Of a stretch of DNA of 64,000 nucleotides, positions 45,545-57,100 are shown in pieces. This DNA comes from Buxus sempervirens (taxonomy: Eukaryota > Streptophyta > Magnoliopsida > Buxales > Buxaceae). Each line of letters begins with the position of its first letter. The first letter of the stretch is position 1. The stretch covers positions 40,629,220-40,693,219 of the forward strand of contig OX387186.1 of NCBI GenBank assembly GCA_947561395.2. The letters run 5' to 3'. A program made the position numbers and the translations under genes. The notes under the pieces are model-generated. The model was not told where the DNA came from and searched no databases. It saw nothing but the letters and a program-made list of their open reading frames with translations.

Positions 45545-47428
45545 ATGGATTTTGGAAAAGAAGAAGGATCTGCCTCTAGACCTCCATTATTTGAAGGTAA
45601 CAATTATTCTTACTGGAAAGCAAGAATGAGAGCTTACCTGAAATCGATCGATGAGCGTGTCTGGCTCTCGGTTTGTAATGGTTATCATCCACCTGAGATC
45701 ACAACAGAAGGAGGTGTTATGATCCCTAAACCTCATGATCAGTGGACTAAAACTGAATTTGATCAATGTGGATGGAACAACAAGGCAATGAATGCCTTAT
45801 TTTGTGCTGTTATTGTTGAGGAATTCAGGAGAATTTCCTCATGTGAAGTCGCTAAGGAAGCTTGGGACATTCTTGAGGTCACTCATGAAGGAACCTCAGC
45901 TGTCAAGCTGTCCAGACTTCAAAGACTTACTACATCTTTCGAAACTCTATATATGAAAGATGATGAGTCTTTTGATGAGTTTTATGCTAAACTCTCAGAT
46001 ATTGTTAATTCTAGTTTTAATCTTGGAGAAAAAATCTCTACATCAAAGGTTATTAGAAAAATCTTAAGATCTTTGCCTGAAAAATTCAGACCCAAAGTAA
46101 CTGCCATTCAAGAGGCAAAAGATGTAGATAACATGAGAATTGAAGATCTGGTAGGATCTTTACAGACTTATGAGCTTGATCTGAATATTCCTTAGAGGAG
46201 CAAAGGAATAGCTCTAAAATCTGTAAATACTGAAGAATCAGATAATTCTGATGTTGATATGGATGAGCTTGTTCTCTTAGCTAAAAAGTTTAAGAGAATG
46301 TTTAAAAAGAGACAATCCAATCCTTCATCATCCATGGACAGATCTAATAGGAAATCAGATAAGAAAAGTTCTGATCCAAGAAAGGAGAAGAAATTTTCTC
46401 AGAATGATGAAGTTCAATGTTACAAATGTAGAGGATTTGGACATGTTGCCTCTGAGTGTCCCTCAAAGGATAAAAAGAAAAAGACTAATTATCAGGTTAC
46501 TTGGGATGACAGTAACACTGATAATTCTTCACAATCTGATGAGGATATTTCTGCTAATTTTACTGCTTTCAATTCTTTTTACTCATCCTCCTCTGGTAGT
46601 TCAATCTCTGGAATTGCAGGAGATAATAAAGAGACTTTATCAGATGATGAAGAAGAACTACAAGAAGCCTACAATCAGCTATATAAGGAATTCAATAGAT
46701 CTCAGAAGAAAGTCAAGAAACTGAGTAAAAAATTGAAGGAATCAGAAACAGAGAAAAATAAATCTCTTGCAGAAATAGATTCAATAAACAAGAAGTTACT
46801 TGAAAAACATGCCAAAGAAAATTCTCTGGTAACTTCTTTAACTGAAAAAACTGAAAAACTAAAAGAAAAGGAAGCTCAGATTTCTGCACTTCAAGGTAAA
46901 GTGATTGAACTTGAGAAAGTTTCAAATTCAAGTAAATCTAATGCTTCAAATTCTTCTGCAGGAAATCATCAAATTAATGAGGAATCAACTTCAAAGGAAG
47001 TTCCTGAAAGCTCAAATTCTGCTGAAAAGAGAATGAGTGTAAGTAATCAAAACAAGGAATCTTCACAGAAAATTTCTGCTGGAGAATTAAGACCAACAGG
47101 TAAACCTTCAACTTCTAAGAAATCTAAATCTGTACAGTTTAGAAATACTGGCAAATCTAGAAATGTTGATTTTTTTGAACATAGGTTCATACCTGTATGT
47201 CATCACTGCAATAAAAAGGGTCATATAAGACCAAAATGTTATGTATTGCATGGTTTTCCTGAGGGATATTTTGATAATAAGAGAAAAGTAAATCAAAGTC
47301 AGTCTTTGGATTTACATAACAGATTTGATTCTCTGTTAAAATTGACTGAAACATTAAATAAGGAAGTCACAAATCTATCAAAGAAACTTCCTTCAAAAAC
47401 TCATGTAGTTGATGAAGGTACTTCTTAG
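45545..47428 (+). pseudogene. gag: Element C gag
   Basis: ATG 45545 (MDFGKEEGSASRPPLFEGNN). The N-terminal part (YSYWKARMRAYL, residues 16-35) and following helices fit the UBN2-type gag domain of copia elements. A CCHC knuckle (CYKCRGFGHVASEC) lies near 46418, a long Glu/Lys/Ser-rich coiled coil follows (about 46630-46950), and a second CCHC knuckle (CHHCNKKGHIRPKC) is near 47200. TAG at 46193-46195 breaks the frame, which then continues in phase to TAG 47426-47428 and on into pol, so gag-pol was one frame. Gag builds the virus-like particle and binds RNA. Confidence 0.88.
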
Positions 47429-48721
47429 AAAACTCCTGAAAAACAGATTTGGGTAAGAAAAGATTCCTTAGTTGCTAATGTGGTTCATGTAGCTTTGAAA
47501 GCTCATGATGTCAACATGTGGTACTTGGACAGTGGTTGTTAAAGACATATGTGTGGACACAGGTCTATGTTCAGTACCTTTGAAGAATACTTTGGTGGAA
47601 GTGTTACATTTGGTGATGGAAGCACTTCCCAAGTTAAAGGTAAAGGAACTGTAAATGGTCCAAATGGTGTTTGTCTGAAAGATGTATTATTTGTATCTGG
47701 TTTGAAGCCTAACTTGATTAGTATTAGCCAATTATGTGATTCCAGATTGTTTGTAAATTTTACCAGAAAAGAATGTAAAATCTTGGATAATTTTGGTAAA
47801 ACTGTTCTTATAGGTGTAAGAACAAATGACAATTGTTATGGAATTATTGGAAACAATGAAAAATCTTTAAAATCTTCTGTATGTGATGAAATTGATTTGT
47901 GGCATAAAAGACTGGGTCACATTAACTATAGAGATTTGTCAAAAATCTCTAAGTCTGAATTGGTTAGAGGAATTCCCAAGTTTGGGAATAATAAAAAGAA
48001 AGGAATGTGTGGTCCTTGCAATCAAGGAAAACAAATCAAAGCCACACACAAGAAAACCAACATTGTAGGAACCTCTAGACCATTAGAACTAATTCATATG
48101 GACTTAATGGGACCTACAAAGACTGAAAGTCTGGGAGGAAAGAGGTATATCTTTGTGGCTGTAGATGACTACAGTAGATATACCTGGGTAAATTTTTTAA
48201 GAGAAAAATCTGAATGTTTTGATTGTTTTAAACAATTGTGCTGTCAAATTCAAGTTGAAAAGAACTTGCAAATAGGGAGAATAGTTAGAATAAGATCTGA
48301 TCATGGGACAGAATTTGAAAATCAGATGTTTTAAAAATTCTGTGAAGACCAGGGAATTAAACATGAATTTTCTGCTCCTAAGACTCCACAGCAAAATGGA
48401 GTTGTGGAAAGGAAAAACAGAGTTTTGCAGGAAATGGCTAGAACCATGATGATAGCCAAGAAAGTGTCTACAAAATTCTGGGCTGAAGCTATAAATACTG
48501 CCTGTTATATAAGTAACAGAGTGTATGTCAGATCTGGATGGAAACAAACTCCTTATGAAATGTGGAAAGGAAAACAGCCAAACCTGAAATATTTTAGAGT
48601 CTTTGGAAGTAAATGCTATATTCTAAGGGACAGAGAAAATCTAGGAAAATTTGATTCTAGAAGTGATGAAGGAATTTTTCTAGGATATTCTTCTTCTAGT
48701 AGAGCATACAGAGTTTTTTAA
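47429..48721 (+). pseudogene. pol: Element C protease and integrase
   Basis: Same frame as gag. The protease motif WYLDSGC (Asp codon 47528-47530) is directly followed by TAA (47540-47542). Next comes the pre-integrase zinc region (LWHKRLGHINY ... CGPCNQGKQ), then the integrase core with Asp (LIHMDLMGP, about 48095), Asp (RSDHGTEF, about 48297) and Glu (GVVERKNR, about 48400). TAA at 48332-48334 interrupts the core. One base too many in the T run at 48714-48719 shifts the frame into the reverse transcriptase. Proteins would mature particles and insert the DNA copy. Confidence 0.88.
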
Positions 48722-48722
48722 C

Positions 48723-50501
48723 TTGAAAAAATCTGTTGTAATGGAATCTATTAATGTGTTAATAGATGATGAAGGAACTGACTGTGAACTTCTGCAGGTT
48801 GTAGATGAAGAGGATGAAATCAGAGATGCTTCCTCAAGCAATGAAGTAGTTCCTCTGACAAAAACTCTCAAAGATCACCCTACTGAGCAAATTGTTAGAA
48901 ATATTTTAGATGGTATCAGAACAAGACATCAAGTACATAATGAGGTAATATTTTCTTCTTATCTCTCTCAATTTGAGCCAAAATCATATAAAGATGCCCT
49001 GTTGGATGAATTCTGGTTAAATGCCATGCATGAAGAACTAAACCAATTTACTAGAAATAATGTATGGGAATTGGTTGAAAGACCTTCTGATCTGAATGTG
49101 ATAGGAACCAAATGGATTTTTAAGAACAAATCTTATGAGAATGGGATAGTAACCAGAAATAAAGCTAGGCTTGTTGCTCAGGGATACACTCAAGTAGAAG
49201 GAATAGATTTCGATGAAACCTTTGCTCCTGTAACTAGGTTAGAATCAATCAGATTACTTTTGTCTATTGCATGCTATTTGAAGTTTAAACTGTTTCAAAT
49301 GGATGTTAAGAGTGCATTCTTGAATGGATATTTGAATGAAGAGGTCTATGTAGAGCAACCTAAAGGATTTGAGGACACAAATCATCCTAAATATGTTTAT
49401 AAACTGAACAAAGCTTTATATGGACTCAAACAAGCTCCTAGAGCTTGGTATGAGAGACTCACCTCTTTTTTACTTGAATCTGGTTTTATGAGAGGAAATG
49501 TAGATAAAACTCTCTTTATTCAAAGAGAGTCCAAACATATTTTGATTTCTCAAATCTATGTTGATGACATAGTGTTTGGATCTACTTCTGAAATTCATGC
49601 TCACTCCTTTGCTGACTTAATGAAAAGTGAATTTGAGATGAGTATGATGGGTGAACTGAACTTTTTCTTAGGGCTTCAGATTTATCAATCTCAACAAGGG
49701 ATTTTTTTCTCTCAAGCAAAATATGCTGGAAATTTAGTCAAAAGATTTAGTTTAACTCATGCAAAACATGCTAGGACTCCTATGAGTACTAGCTTAAAGC
49801 TTGGAAAAGATGAATCTAGTAAGGATATAGACCCTACCTTGTACAGAGGAATGATTGGAAGTCTTCTGTACTTAACGGCAAGTAGACCTGATATATGTTT
49901 TACTGTTGGAGTGTGTGCAAGATATCAGGCCAATCCTAAAGAATCCCATCTAAATGCTGTAAAAAGAATCATAAAGTATGTTAATGGTACTGTTGATCTG
50001 GGAATTTGGTTTTCCAAAGAAACAAACCCATATCTGACTGGATACACTGATGCTGATTGGGCTGGGTGTATGGATGATAGGAAAAGCACCTCTGGTGGTT
50101 GCTTTTATATGGGTAATAATCTCATTGCTTGGTTAAGCAAAAAGCAAAACTCAGTTTCTCTGAGTACTGCTGAAGCAGAGTACATTGCTGCTGGAAGCAG
50201 TTGTACTCAACTAATTTGGATGAAACAAATGCTATTTGATTATGGTTTAGATCAGGACCAAATGATTCTCTTCTGTGACAATCAGAGTGCCATAAATATT
50301 TCCCAAAATCCTGTTCAACACTCAAGGACCAAACATATTGACATCAGGCATCACTTTATAAGAGAGTTAATTGAAGACAAAACTGTTTTGATTGAATATA
50401 TATCTACTGAAAAACAGTTGGCTGACATTTTCACTAAACCTTTAGATCAGAACAGATTTGAAACTCTTAGGAAATCCCTAGGAGTTTGCTCTCAAAACTG
50501 A
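48723..50501 (+). pseudogene. pol: Element C reverse transcriptase and RNase H
   Basis: 592 codons open up to TGA 50499-50501. Contains [49 protein letters not shown] and the catalytic YVDD (near 49557). RNase H follows with [40 protein letters not shown] and DIRHHFIRE, ending in [18 protein letters not shown]. This part is uninterrupted, but its start lacks an ATG because it is the middle of a polyprotein reached through a frameshift, so it is not expressed as such. Confidence 0.88.
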
Positions 50502-51421
50502 AAATCATGTTCTGTTTTGTGTTAATTTAGATGTAAAATAATCTACATATCTGTTCAAAATGCTCTTGTGTGTTCTTTATACTGAAATCTTAATTCAGGA
50601 AGCTTGAGTCTATGCATATTGATTGAAATGTTTTATAATCAACTATCATTTTTGTCTTGAACACTTTGGTGCATTGAAGTTTATTGTGTATTTGAAGCTT
50701 GGATTCTATAGGCTATCACCTTTATGAAAAGAAAAGTTTTGGAAATGGCTGCCATAGAGACTAAAGTGAAAGCCACTGTAATTCTCAAAAAGAAAAAGAG
50801 AAAGAAGGTATATCCTTGGAATGAACTGTAAACTCAGGTTTTTTAAGGGTCAATGCCTTCTACAAAAAGAAAAGAAAAAGAGATCAGAAAAGGCTACCTA
50901 TCTCTGATGTGCGAAAGCCACCAAAATGAAGTTGGGGTATGTCTATACTTTCCAATTATGATTACACTAAAATAGCCTTTCATATGTATAAAGTGTAAAA
51001 GTCAAAAACTGTTTTTCACACACTACACAAACATTGACTAATTAATATGCATATGAGCTCAATATCTTGAAGCAAATTTATAGTATGAGCAACCATGAAG
51101 AAATTTTGGTCATAAATATGAAATGTGTCACATCTGAATTAACCTTGATAGGTTCCTTAAGATCAGTTTTGTGAATAAGTACTTCTTGGATTGAATAACA
51201 GTTGATTATCTGGATGATTTTAGTTTAGTTAAAATCTTAGCTTTGTGTTTAGAAGTATGATTTTTTCATGAAGAATAGTTCACTTTCTTTTTTATAAAGT
51301 TTTGCCTTATGAGTGTATTTCTGTTTGAGTGTGCATGTGCACCTTCTACGTCGCTAGAAGCGTGCTGGTAGCCTCTTCTCTGTTTCATGCTTTGGCACCT
51401 GCTGTGGTAAGCGACGCTGGA
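50502..51421 (+). other. Noncoding spacer of element C between pol and T3
   Basis: About 920 bp without a gene. Short A/G-rich runs (50790-50810, 50860-50885). The end (51343-51360, arms CTTCTA/TAGAAG) is the left part of the hairpin-rich region upstream of the extra ORF. Confidence 0.6.
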
Positions 51422-52294
51422 TGTAAAACCCCGAATTTTTGGTATCTATTTTTAGGGAAATAATTAATAAATTATTTATTTATTTAGTGGTTTTTCAAGT
51501 GAAAGCTATTCAAGGGCAATATGGGAATTTCATAAAAATAGGTTTAAGTATATTTCGGGTAAGTAAGATTATAGCTTATTGTAAATAATTATTGCTTAGA
51601 ATATTTTTAGAAAATAAACTATAGTAAGGTTAATATTGTGTTTGAAAAGATTTTATCTTGATCAAGTAAAGATGGTCGGTTGGTGTAGATGAGATGGTGA
51701 GGGAGCATTACACATGATCAAAAGAGAAAATCAAAAGTTTTTGTAATGTAAAGAAATTCCATCAGTTTCTTCCACCGAGCGTTACCAACAGATGGTTCGC
51801 CGAACGTTTCCAACTGTTACAACCTCGGAGGAAGCCAAACAAATCTAACTTAGATGTAAGAGTGGAGAAAGGGTGGAGAGATTTGTTTTGGAAGAAAGGA
51901 GTCGTTCATTTCTGTTGGAGCAGGAAACATCCAAGTTAAGATCGGAGATTTTGATGGGGAAATTTCGGAGAGTTGTCGAGTTACTGATCGGGAGTGATCT
52001 CTATGGAGTTGAGCTTCAACATCAAAGAGGCAAGTAGTATCTTCATCTATCTTGTTTTATTTACGTGTTCTACATTCTGCTAGAAGTTTTCTAGGTTAAG
52101 AATAAACATCGTGTTATGTTCAATGTTTGGATCGTAAAAGTTCTAGATGTTTCAAGTTTAGTTGGATTGATTTTAGGAGTGTTTATAAATATTATTCGAG
52201 TGTTTACGAAGGTATTAGATGAGATTTTAATGGAGATGTAAGGTTCTTTCATGGAAGATTTATCATTTTTTTCGTAAATGGTTAAAGTTGTGAA

Positions 52295-52440
52295 CCTGGT
52301 GCCAACCTAATGGATCTGGCGCCAACCTCAAAGAGGTTAGCACCAGACCTGGAATTTGCCCATCGCCAAGTGCAAATACTTGGAGCCAACCTCTCACCAG
52401 GTTAGCCCCAGATGATGTTGGTTAGCGCCAGACTAAGTTT
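52295..52440. repeat. GCGCCAACCT repeat cassette in T3
   Basis: Units GGTGCCAACCT, GGCGCCAACCTC, GGAGCCAACCTC and their inverse GAGGTTAGCACC, GGTTAGCCCC, GGTTAGCGCC form imperfect hairpins such as AACCTC-AAA-GAGGTT. It is the counterpart by position of the CG-rich cassette of T1. Confidence 0.8.
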
Positions 52441-53197
52441 TATATGGAGGTTTGCGGCTCTTGTTATTCTTTGGGTGGAACTGATTTTTAACACCTGCAT
52501 CAAGTTTAAATGAGTGGATTAATGTATTGTAATGCACTGTTAATCATAGGATTGAATTAGTGGGATGAAGTTAGAATTTCAACCGTGAATAAATCAGTGT
52601 TTTTCAGAAGTCTTGTGTATAGTGATATTGAATGCATGTACAAGGTTCGGGAAAATACTAATTGTGGAAACTTGAGATGTTTCTGAATTTTATTGAGACC
52701 AGCATATCGTCACTTATAGAAATTATCATGTATAGTAAAGTTCCGGGCAAAATTGATCTTAGAATTAAATTGGTTAAGTGTTGGTAAAAATTGGAGTTCT
52801 AATCTAAGGGTGTAATCATTGGGATTATGGGATCTGAAATAATCCTTATTTGTTTTGCTTAACATGTAATTATAAATCTGATATGTATTTTTTATTATGG
52901 ATTAACCGGGTGTTTATTTGTTTTTGGTTTGATGACATGGTGACTCTTCCTAAATTAGGTATCAAATGCTGTATTTTCTGTTGGAAGGTTTTAGTGAGTA
53001 AATGAATCTGAATTTGATATTGTTCATGATAAATGTTTTCTTTTACTACAAGCATGATTTATAATACATTACATTATATATATAAAAAAAAAAGTCCCGA
53101 CATAATAGGGCGAGACTTAGTGTGGATCCACAATCAAGTTGTAGTGAATATTGTATGTTTTGTTTGGATTTAAGTCTGGAGTTCCTTCATGCGTTTC

Positions 53198-53293
53198 CTC
53201 CATGATGGAGAGGCCTTCCATGAGGGAAGCGCTACAGCAACTCCGTTTCCACCATGATGGTGAGGTCACTTGAGTAATTCCGCCATGAGGGCG
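53198..53293. repeat. Constant-core hairpin array in T3
   Basis: Four small palindromes share the core CCATGA(T/G)GG with changing, complementary flanks: CTCCATGATGGAG (53198-53210), CTTCCATGAGGGAAG (53215-53229), CACCATGATGGTG (53250-53262), CGCCATGAGGGCG (53281-53293). Confidence 0.9.
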
Positions 53294-53809
53294 ACGATAT
53301 TGGATGTTCGAGCTGTTGCAGTGTTAGACTGGATTGTCTGGAACTCTAGTGCTTAGCCACACAAAATAGACAAACTTCACGAGTCCCAATATATAATATT
53401 TTCCGAAAATCTGATTTGGATAAGAATTGTGATTGACGATGTATCTCCGAGATTAGACGGATTACCCGTGGTTAATCGTCGTGTATTTTGATCGTGCATG
53501 TTTTAGAAATTAAATTAAGTGTATTTGTGCATGCATTACTACTTGCTGAGATAGTCGTATCTCACTGTTTTGTTTTGATTTCAGATATATGAGAGGACGA
53601 TACAGGGGGTATATGCTTGTTTTCAGGTGAGTTGGGGAAGCCTTTTTAGTTGACTCTGATTAGATTATTGTTTACTTTCATGTTGTCTTTCACTCTGATA
53701 GCGATCCTGTGAGAAAATCTAACTCCTTGGGAACGAGTTACGGTTTATTTCACGTAACCCGGTTCTGGGGCGTTACACTGGATGCTCGCTGGCAGCGAAA
53801 TTGTTTTCC

Positions 53810-53819
53810 TATAAAAAGG
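53810..53819 (+). promoter_or_regulatory. Putative internal promoter TATA box before the extra ORF of element C
   Basis: TATAAAAAGG about 300 bp upstream of the ATG at 54112. Before T3 inserted, a hairpin-rich stretch with CGCTGG and GGCAGCG words like those of the LTR lay directly upstream (51340-51421 joined to 53783-53800). A donor-like CAG/GTAAAT at 53939-53941 and an acceptor-like TTTCAG near 53997 suggest a leader intron. Confidence 0.5.
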
Positions 53820-54111
53820 TGGGAAATCTGTTTCCTTTTTACCTCTATTTTTTTTTACTCTCTCTGCTTTTTCACCTCGCTCCTCGCGTCGTGGTCTTTC
53901 TGCCTTCGTGCTTACCTTCCGTCACCTTGTCCACTGTTCAGGTAAATTTTTTTTTACTATCTTCATCTTGCTTCTCCATTCTCTGCTTCCTATTTCAGTG
54001 GTCTACTCTTGTTCTTCTTAGCTAGGGTTTGGTAGATTCTTCTGCCATTAGGGCTTTATCGTGCATTGTTTGTTTCTGTCTGTTTGTTCTTTCTCTTTCA
54101 TTTTTTTCACC

Positions 54112-55392
54112 ATGCCACTCAAGAGAAAATCGAGGACTGATTCTCCTTCCACATCTTCTCCTCCTGTGAGACCTTCTCCTGTTATCTCTTCTCCTCCAGT
54201 GAGACCCCCTTCCCCTTCTCATTCCTCTGAACCTTTTCTTGGGAATGGTCTCTCTGATTTTAATGAGTTCTTCAAGCACCGGCCACTCCTTTTGGAACGG
54301 GCCATTAAGCTTGAGTCTTTTTCTGAATCTCCTCTCTACTCATTGTTTTCGGACAATGGTTGGAAAAAATTTGCATTGATTAGTGGTTTTGCCTATCCGG
54401 ACCTAGTTCGAGAATTTTATTCAAATCTCCACCATCTGCATCTTGCCAATCAAGGCTATGTCAAAGCCTATATCAGGGGTATCTCTTTCGACTTCTCGAA
54501 AGAGCTAATCTCCTCTCTGCTCGAACTGCTCCTAGTTGATTTTCCTTCATTTAACTTTCTTGATTCTCATACTGATCCTCCGATGGAGTCTATTATTCCT
54601 TCTCTAATTGTTCCGGGTGCTCCTACTTCCATCAAAAACAAGCCCAAGTACCTTCCTCATGGCTCTCTTCAGGATCTTCTCCGGATCTTGAATCTGTTTG
54701 TGTGTGCTTCTCTGGTTCCCTCAAATCACCATTCTGAGATTTCTCACTCAAGAGCAAGACTTCTTCATGGTCTCTGGAACAGAGATAGTATTTGTATTCC
54801 CTCCATCATCTTCCATCAGATCCTTCAATCTCGGAATTTAAAATCCAAGACTGCAGCTCTTCCTTTTGGCATATTCATATCTTACATGTGCATTCATCCG
54901 GGGGTACTCCCTGATCCTGTTGAAATGATCATTCATCCCAGACCTCCCATTGATTCCTCCACCCTGACCAGAAGTAAACGAGCCAATCCTCTTCGTTTGG
55001 TGTCTTCTGAACCCTCTCCTTCTCAGTCCTCTTTGTCCAGCTCTGATGCTGTGGCAATTATGGACAAACTGAATTCCATGCAAGCCTCCCAGGAGGCTTT
55101 CAATTCTGAAGTTAGGGCTCCCATGCTCATGATGAGCATGTTCAAATCAGAGACTCAAGAGAAACTGGCAAAGGATGTTGATTTTACCTGTGGTGAGGTA
55201 CAACGGGATGTTGCTGCTCAGCAACGGATGCAAAATGAAGCTGATCATTTTCTGGAAAGCATTCGGAAGACACAGCTGGAGATGGATCATAAACTCTGTT
55301 GGCTGCACTCCAGGTCCCAAGACGCATACAAGCATTATTCAAGGAATTGGGAACCAAAACCACCTTCCAGAAAGGGGGAGTTTTTTGGATGA
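54112..55392 (+). CDS. Additional ORF of element C (plant transposon-protein-like, possible env-like position)
   Basis: ATG 54112 in a CACCATGCC context gives 426 residues ending at TGA 55392, with no stop or frameshift. N-terminus basic (PLKRKSR), then a Ser/Pro-rich stretch (residues 10-45). The middle (NGWKKFALISGFAYPDLVREFY, residues about 80-105, then GYVKAYIRGISFDFS) resembles the domain called putative plant transposon protein. The C-terminal third is helical and likely coiled coil. I see no signal peptide or membrane segment, so env function is not supported. Its own TATA box and the position between pol and the polypurine tract fit the extra ORFs of Sireviruses. Function unknown. Confidence 0.75.
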   Translation: MPLKRKSRTDSPSTSSPPVRPSPVISSPPVRPPSPSHSSEPFLGNGLSDFNEFFKHRPLLLERAIKLESFSESPLYSLFSDNGWKKFALISGFAYPDLVREFYSNLHHLHLANQGYVKAYIRGISFDFSKELISSLLELLLVDFPSFNFLDSHTDPPMESIIPSLIVPGAPTSIKNKPKYLPHGSLQDLLRILNLFVCASLVPSNHHSEISHSRARLLHGLWNRDSICIPSIIFHQILQSRNLKSKTAALPFGIFISYMCIHPGVLPDPVEMIIHPRPPIDSSTLTRSKRANPLRLVSSEPSPSQSSLSSSDAVAIMDKLNSMQASQEAFNSEVRAPMLMMSMFKSETQEKLAKDVDFTCGEVQRDVAAQQRMQNEADHFLESIRKTQLEMDHKLCWLHSRSQDAYKHYSRNWEPKPPSRKGEFFG

Positions 55393-55810
55393 TGCTGCTG
55401 GAGTTGATGTTTCTGTTGATGGTTTCGCTGGGTTGTTGCTGCTGCTTGCTTGCTGCTTGCTGCTTGATGCCTATTTTTTTTTCTCTCTCTATGTGTTGTG
55501 TATTTGTATGTTTTTGAAAGTTGGCTTGCAGAGGAATTCTCTGTGGGTTTGTAAGGAAAGTGTTATGTTGGTTGGTCGGATGTGTATATATGTGTATATA
55601 TCTGTTGGAACAATGTATACTCTTTTTGAATGAATGAAATTCTGAATTCTCATATTTGTTGGAACAATGTATTTTGAATGAATGAAATTCTGGATTCTCC
55701 AAAATCACTGTCTCTCCTTATCAGTGTGGTTTTAAAACTCTTAAATGAAAATCAATATTAATTGGGTTTGATATTAAACACTGTTTTAAGGTTGTAGTCA
55801 GGCATTTGTC
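55393..55810 (+). other. 3' noncoding part of element C
   Basis: No gene. A 38-bp-scale direct repeat (GGAACAATGTAT ... TGAATGAATGAAATTCTG) at 55608-55650 and 55663-55693 contains AATGAA words and may be the 3' end of the extra ORF transcript. Confidence 0.5.
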
Positions 55811-55821
55811 AAGGGGGAGAT
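55811..55821 (+). other. Polypurine tract of element C
   Basis: AAGGGGGAGAT directly before the 3' LTR. Confidence 0.85.
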
Positions 55822-57100
55822 TGTAAGTGTGAAAACTCACACTCCTTTTATGACAAATGTTTGACAAATTATGTCTTCTAATAAATCTTCAAGATGTTCA
55901 GATTAAATAATGAAAATTCAGTAAATTTAGAAAAGAAGAAGAAGACGATGTTGCCACACAGCTACCACGCCGCTGGTAGCCCAATGAAATGGAAGATTTT
56001 CTAAACAGAGAATTTTATTGTAAAGGCACTTGCGAAGATCAACGCCGCTGCCACCCCGCTGGCAGCGCATAAGTGAATCAGTGCTTTGAAAGAAAGGTAC
56101 GTGCACTAGCGTCGTAAGGCGAGCCGACACGCCGCTGGTAGCACAGAGCGAGATTGAAGATTACATGATCAGCCGTGCACATGCCGTGTTCTCTCCCGCT
56201 AGCAGCTCGCTGGCAGCGCGCCCTTAACTGATTCAACCTGTTCTGAGCGGGATTTGAGTTCGCTTCCAGCCGTCTACCCCGATCGCTTCACGACGCCACC
56301 AGCGCTCGACGCGATCTGAGTTTTATTCTTTAAATAGACGTGCTGTAATTTTCTGTAGTGACTTTTGATCTTTGGATCTTTTTGATTTCGGATCTTGAGG
56401 TGTTTGAGATTCGATCAAATAGTCTTTAGAGAGTCGGCGATCGAGTGAGGGGGAGATCTGAGATAGATCACCTGGAATTGAAGGTAGAGGATTCTTCTTC
56501 AATTCAGAACTTCATCTGATTGTGTGATCGCCTGGACTGGTGATCGGCTTTGATTGATGCGTAGGTGGATTCCTACTGCATTGGATCGTCTCAGTGGATT
56601 TTGAGGTGATTGCTGCGATCTGGATTGATCGTGTTCTGCAGCTTGTGGATTCAAGCTGTGTTGCAGTTCGTGGATTCGAACTGTGGATCACTGGTGAGTG
56701 ATTGTTTGCGATCTGGACTGATCGTGTTCTGCAGCTTGTGGATTCAAGCTGTGTTGCAGTTCGTGGATTCGAACTGTGGATCACTGGTGAGTGATTGTTT
56801 ACGATCTGGACTGATCGTGTTCTGCAGCTTGTGGATTCAAGCTGTGTTGCAGTTCGTGGATTCGAACTGTGGATTGCTGTTGAGTGAGTCCAATTGTAAA
56901 GGTTAAGTATGTACTCTTTTGTAATTGTCTTTTCATTCAATAGTGGATTTTCGAAGGGTTAGTTGCCTCATATAGACTCGAGGTTTTTCCTGGATCTGGA
57001 TCCAGGTTTCCTCGTATAATTCTCTGTGTATTGTTTCCGCATTATTAAATTCTGAATTGTTGTAGATCGTGGACCTATAGAGTAGTCCTCTACTCTTTCA
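55822..57100 (+). mobile_element. 3' LTR of element C
   Basis: 1279 bp, same termini as the 5' LTR, ends TTTCA. Hairpins at 55961-55980 and 56046-56067 are kept; the third (near 56109) has lost a base. 93-bp units start at 56617, 56710 and 56803, one more than in the 5' LTR. Constant-loop hairpins at 56639-56658, 56664-56683, 56732-56751, 56757-56776, 56825-56844, 56850-56869. Confidence 0.92.

Larger units (their letters stand above)
51422..53777 (+). mobile_element. Solo LTR T3
   Basis: Starts TGTAAAACCCC, ends GGGGCGTTACA, flanked by CTGGA (51417-51421, 53778-53782). 2356 bp. Shares termini and the GTATCTCACTG...TTTCAG block (about 53560-53584) with T1 and T2. Carries a GCGCCAACCT repeat cassette (52295-52440) and a constant-core hairpin array (53198-53293). 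No gene. Confidence 0.88.
44297..57100 (+). mobile_element. Element C: Sirevirus-like Ty1/copia retrotransposon, full length with nested T3
   Basis: LTRs 44297-45484 and 55822-57100, target duplication CACGG (44292-44296, 57101-57105), primer site for initiator tRNA-Met, gag with two zinc knuckles, pol in Ty1/copia order (integrase before reverse transcriptase), an extra ORF after pol and a polypurine tract. These traits fit the Sirevirus (SIRE/Maximus) lineage. gag-pol carries four stops and one frameshift. Solo LTR T3 sits between pol and the extra ORF. Left LTR ends TTTA, right LTR TTTCA. Confidence 0.92.

Noticed and set aside
54112-55392. Calling the extra ORF an envelope gene
   Set aside because: No signal peptide, membrane segment or glycoprotein-like features are visible; only the position is env-like.
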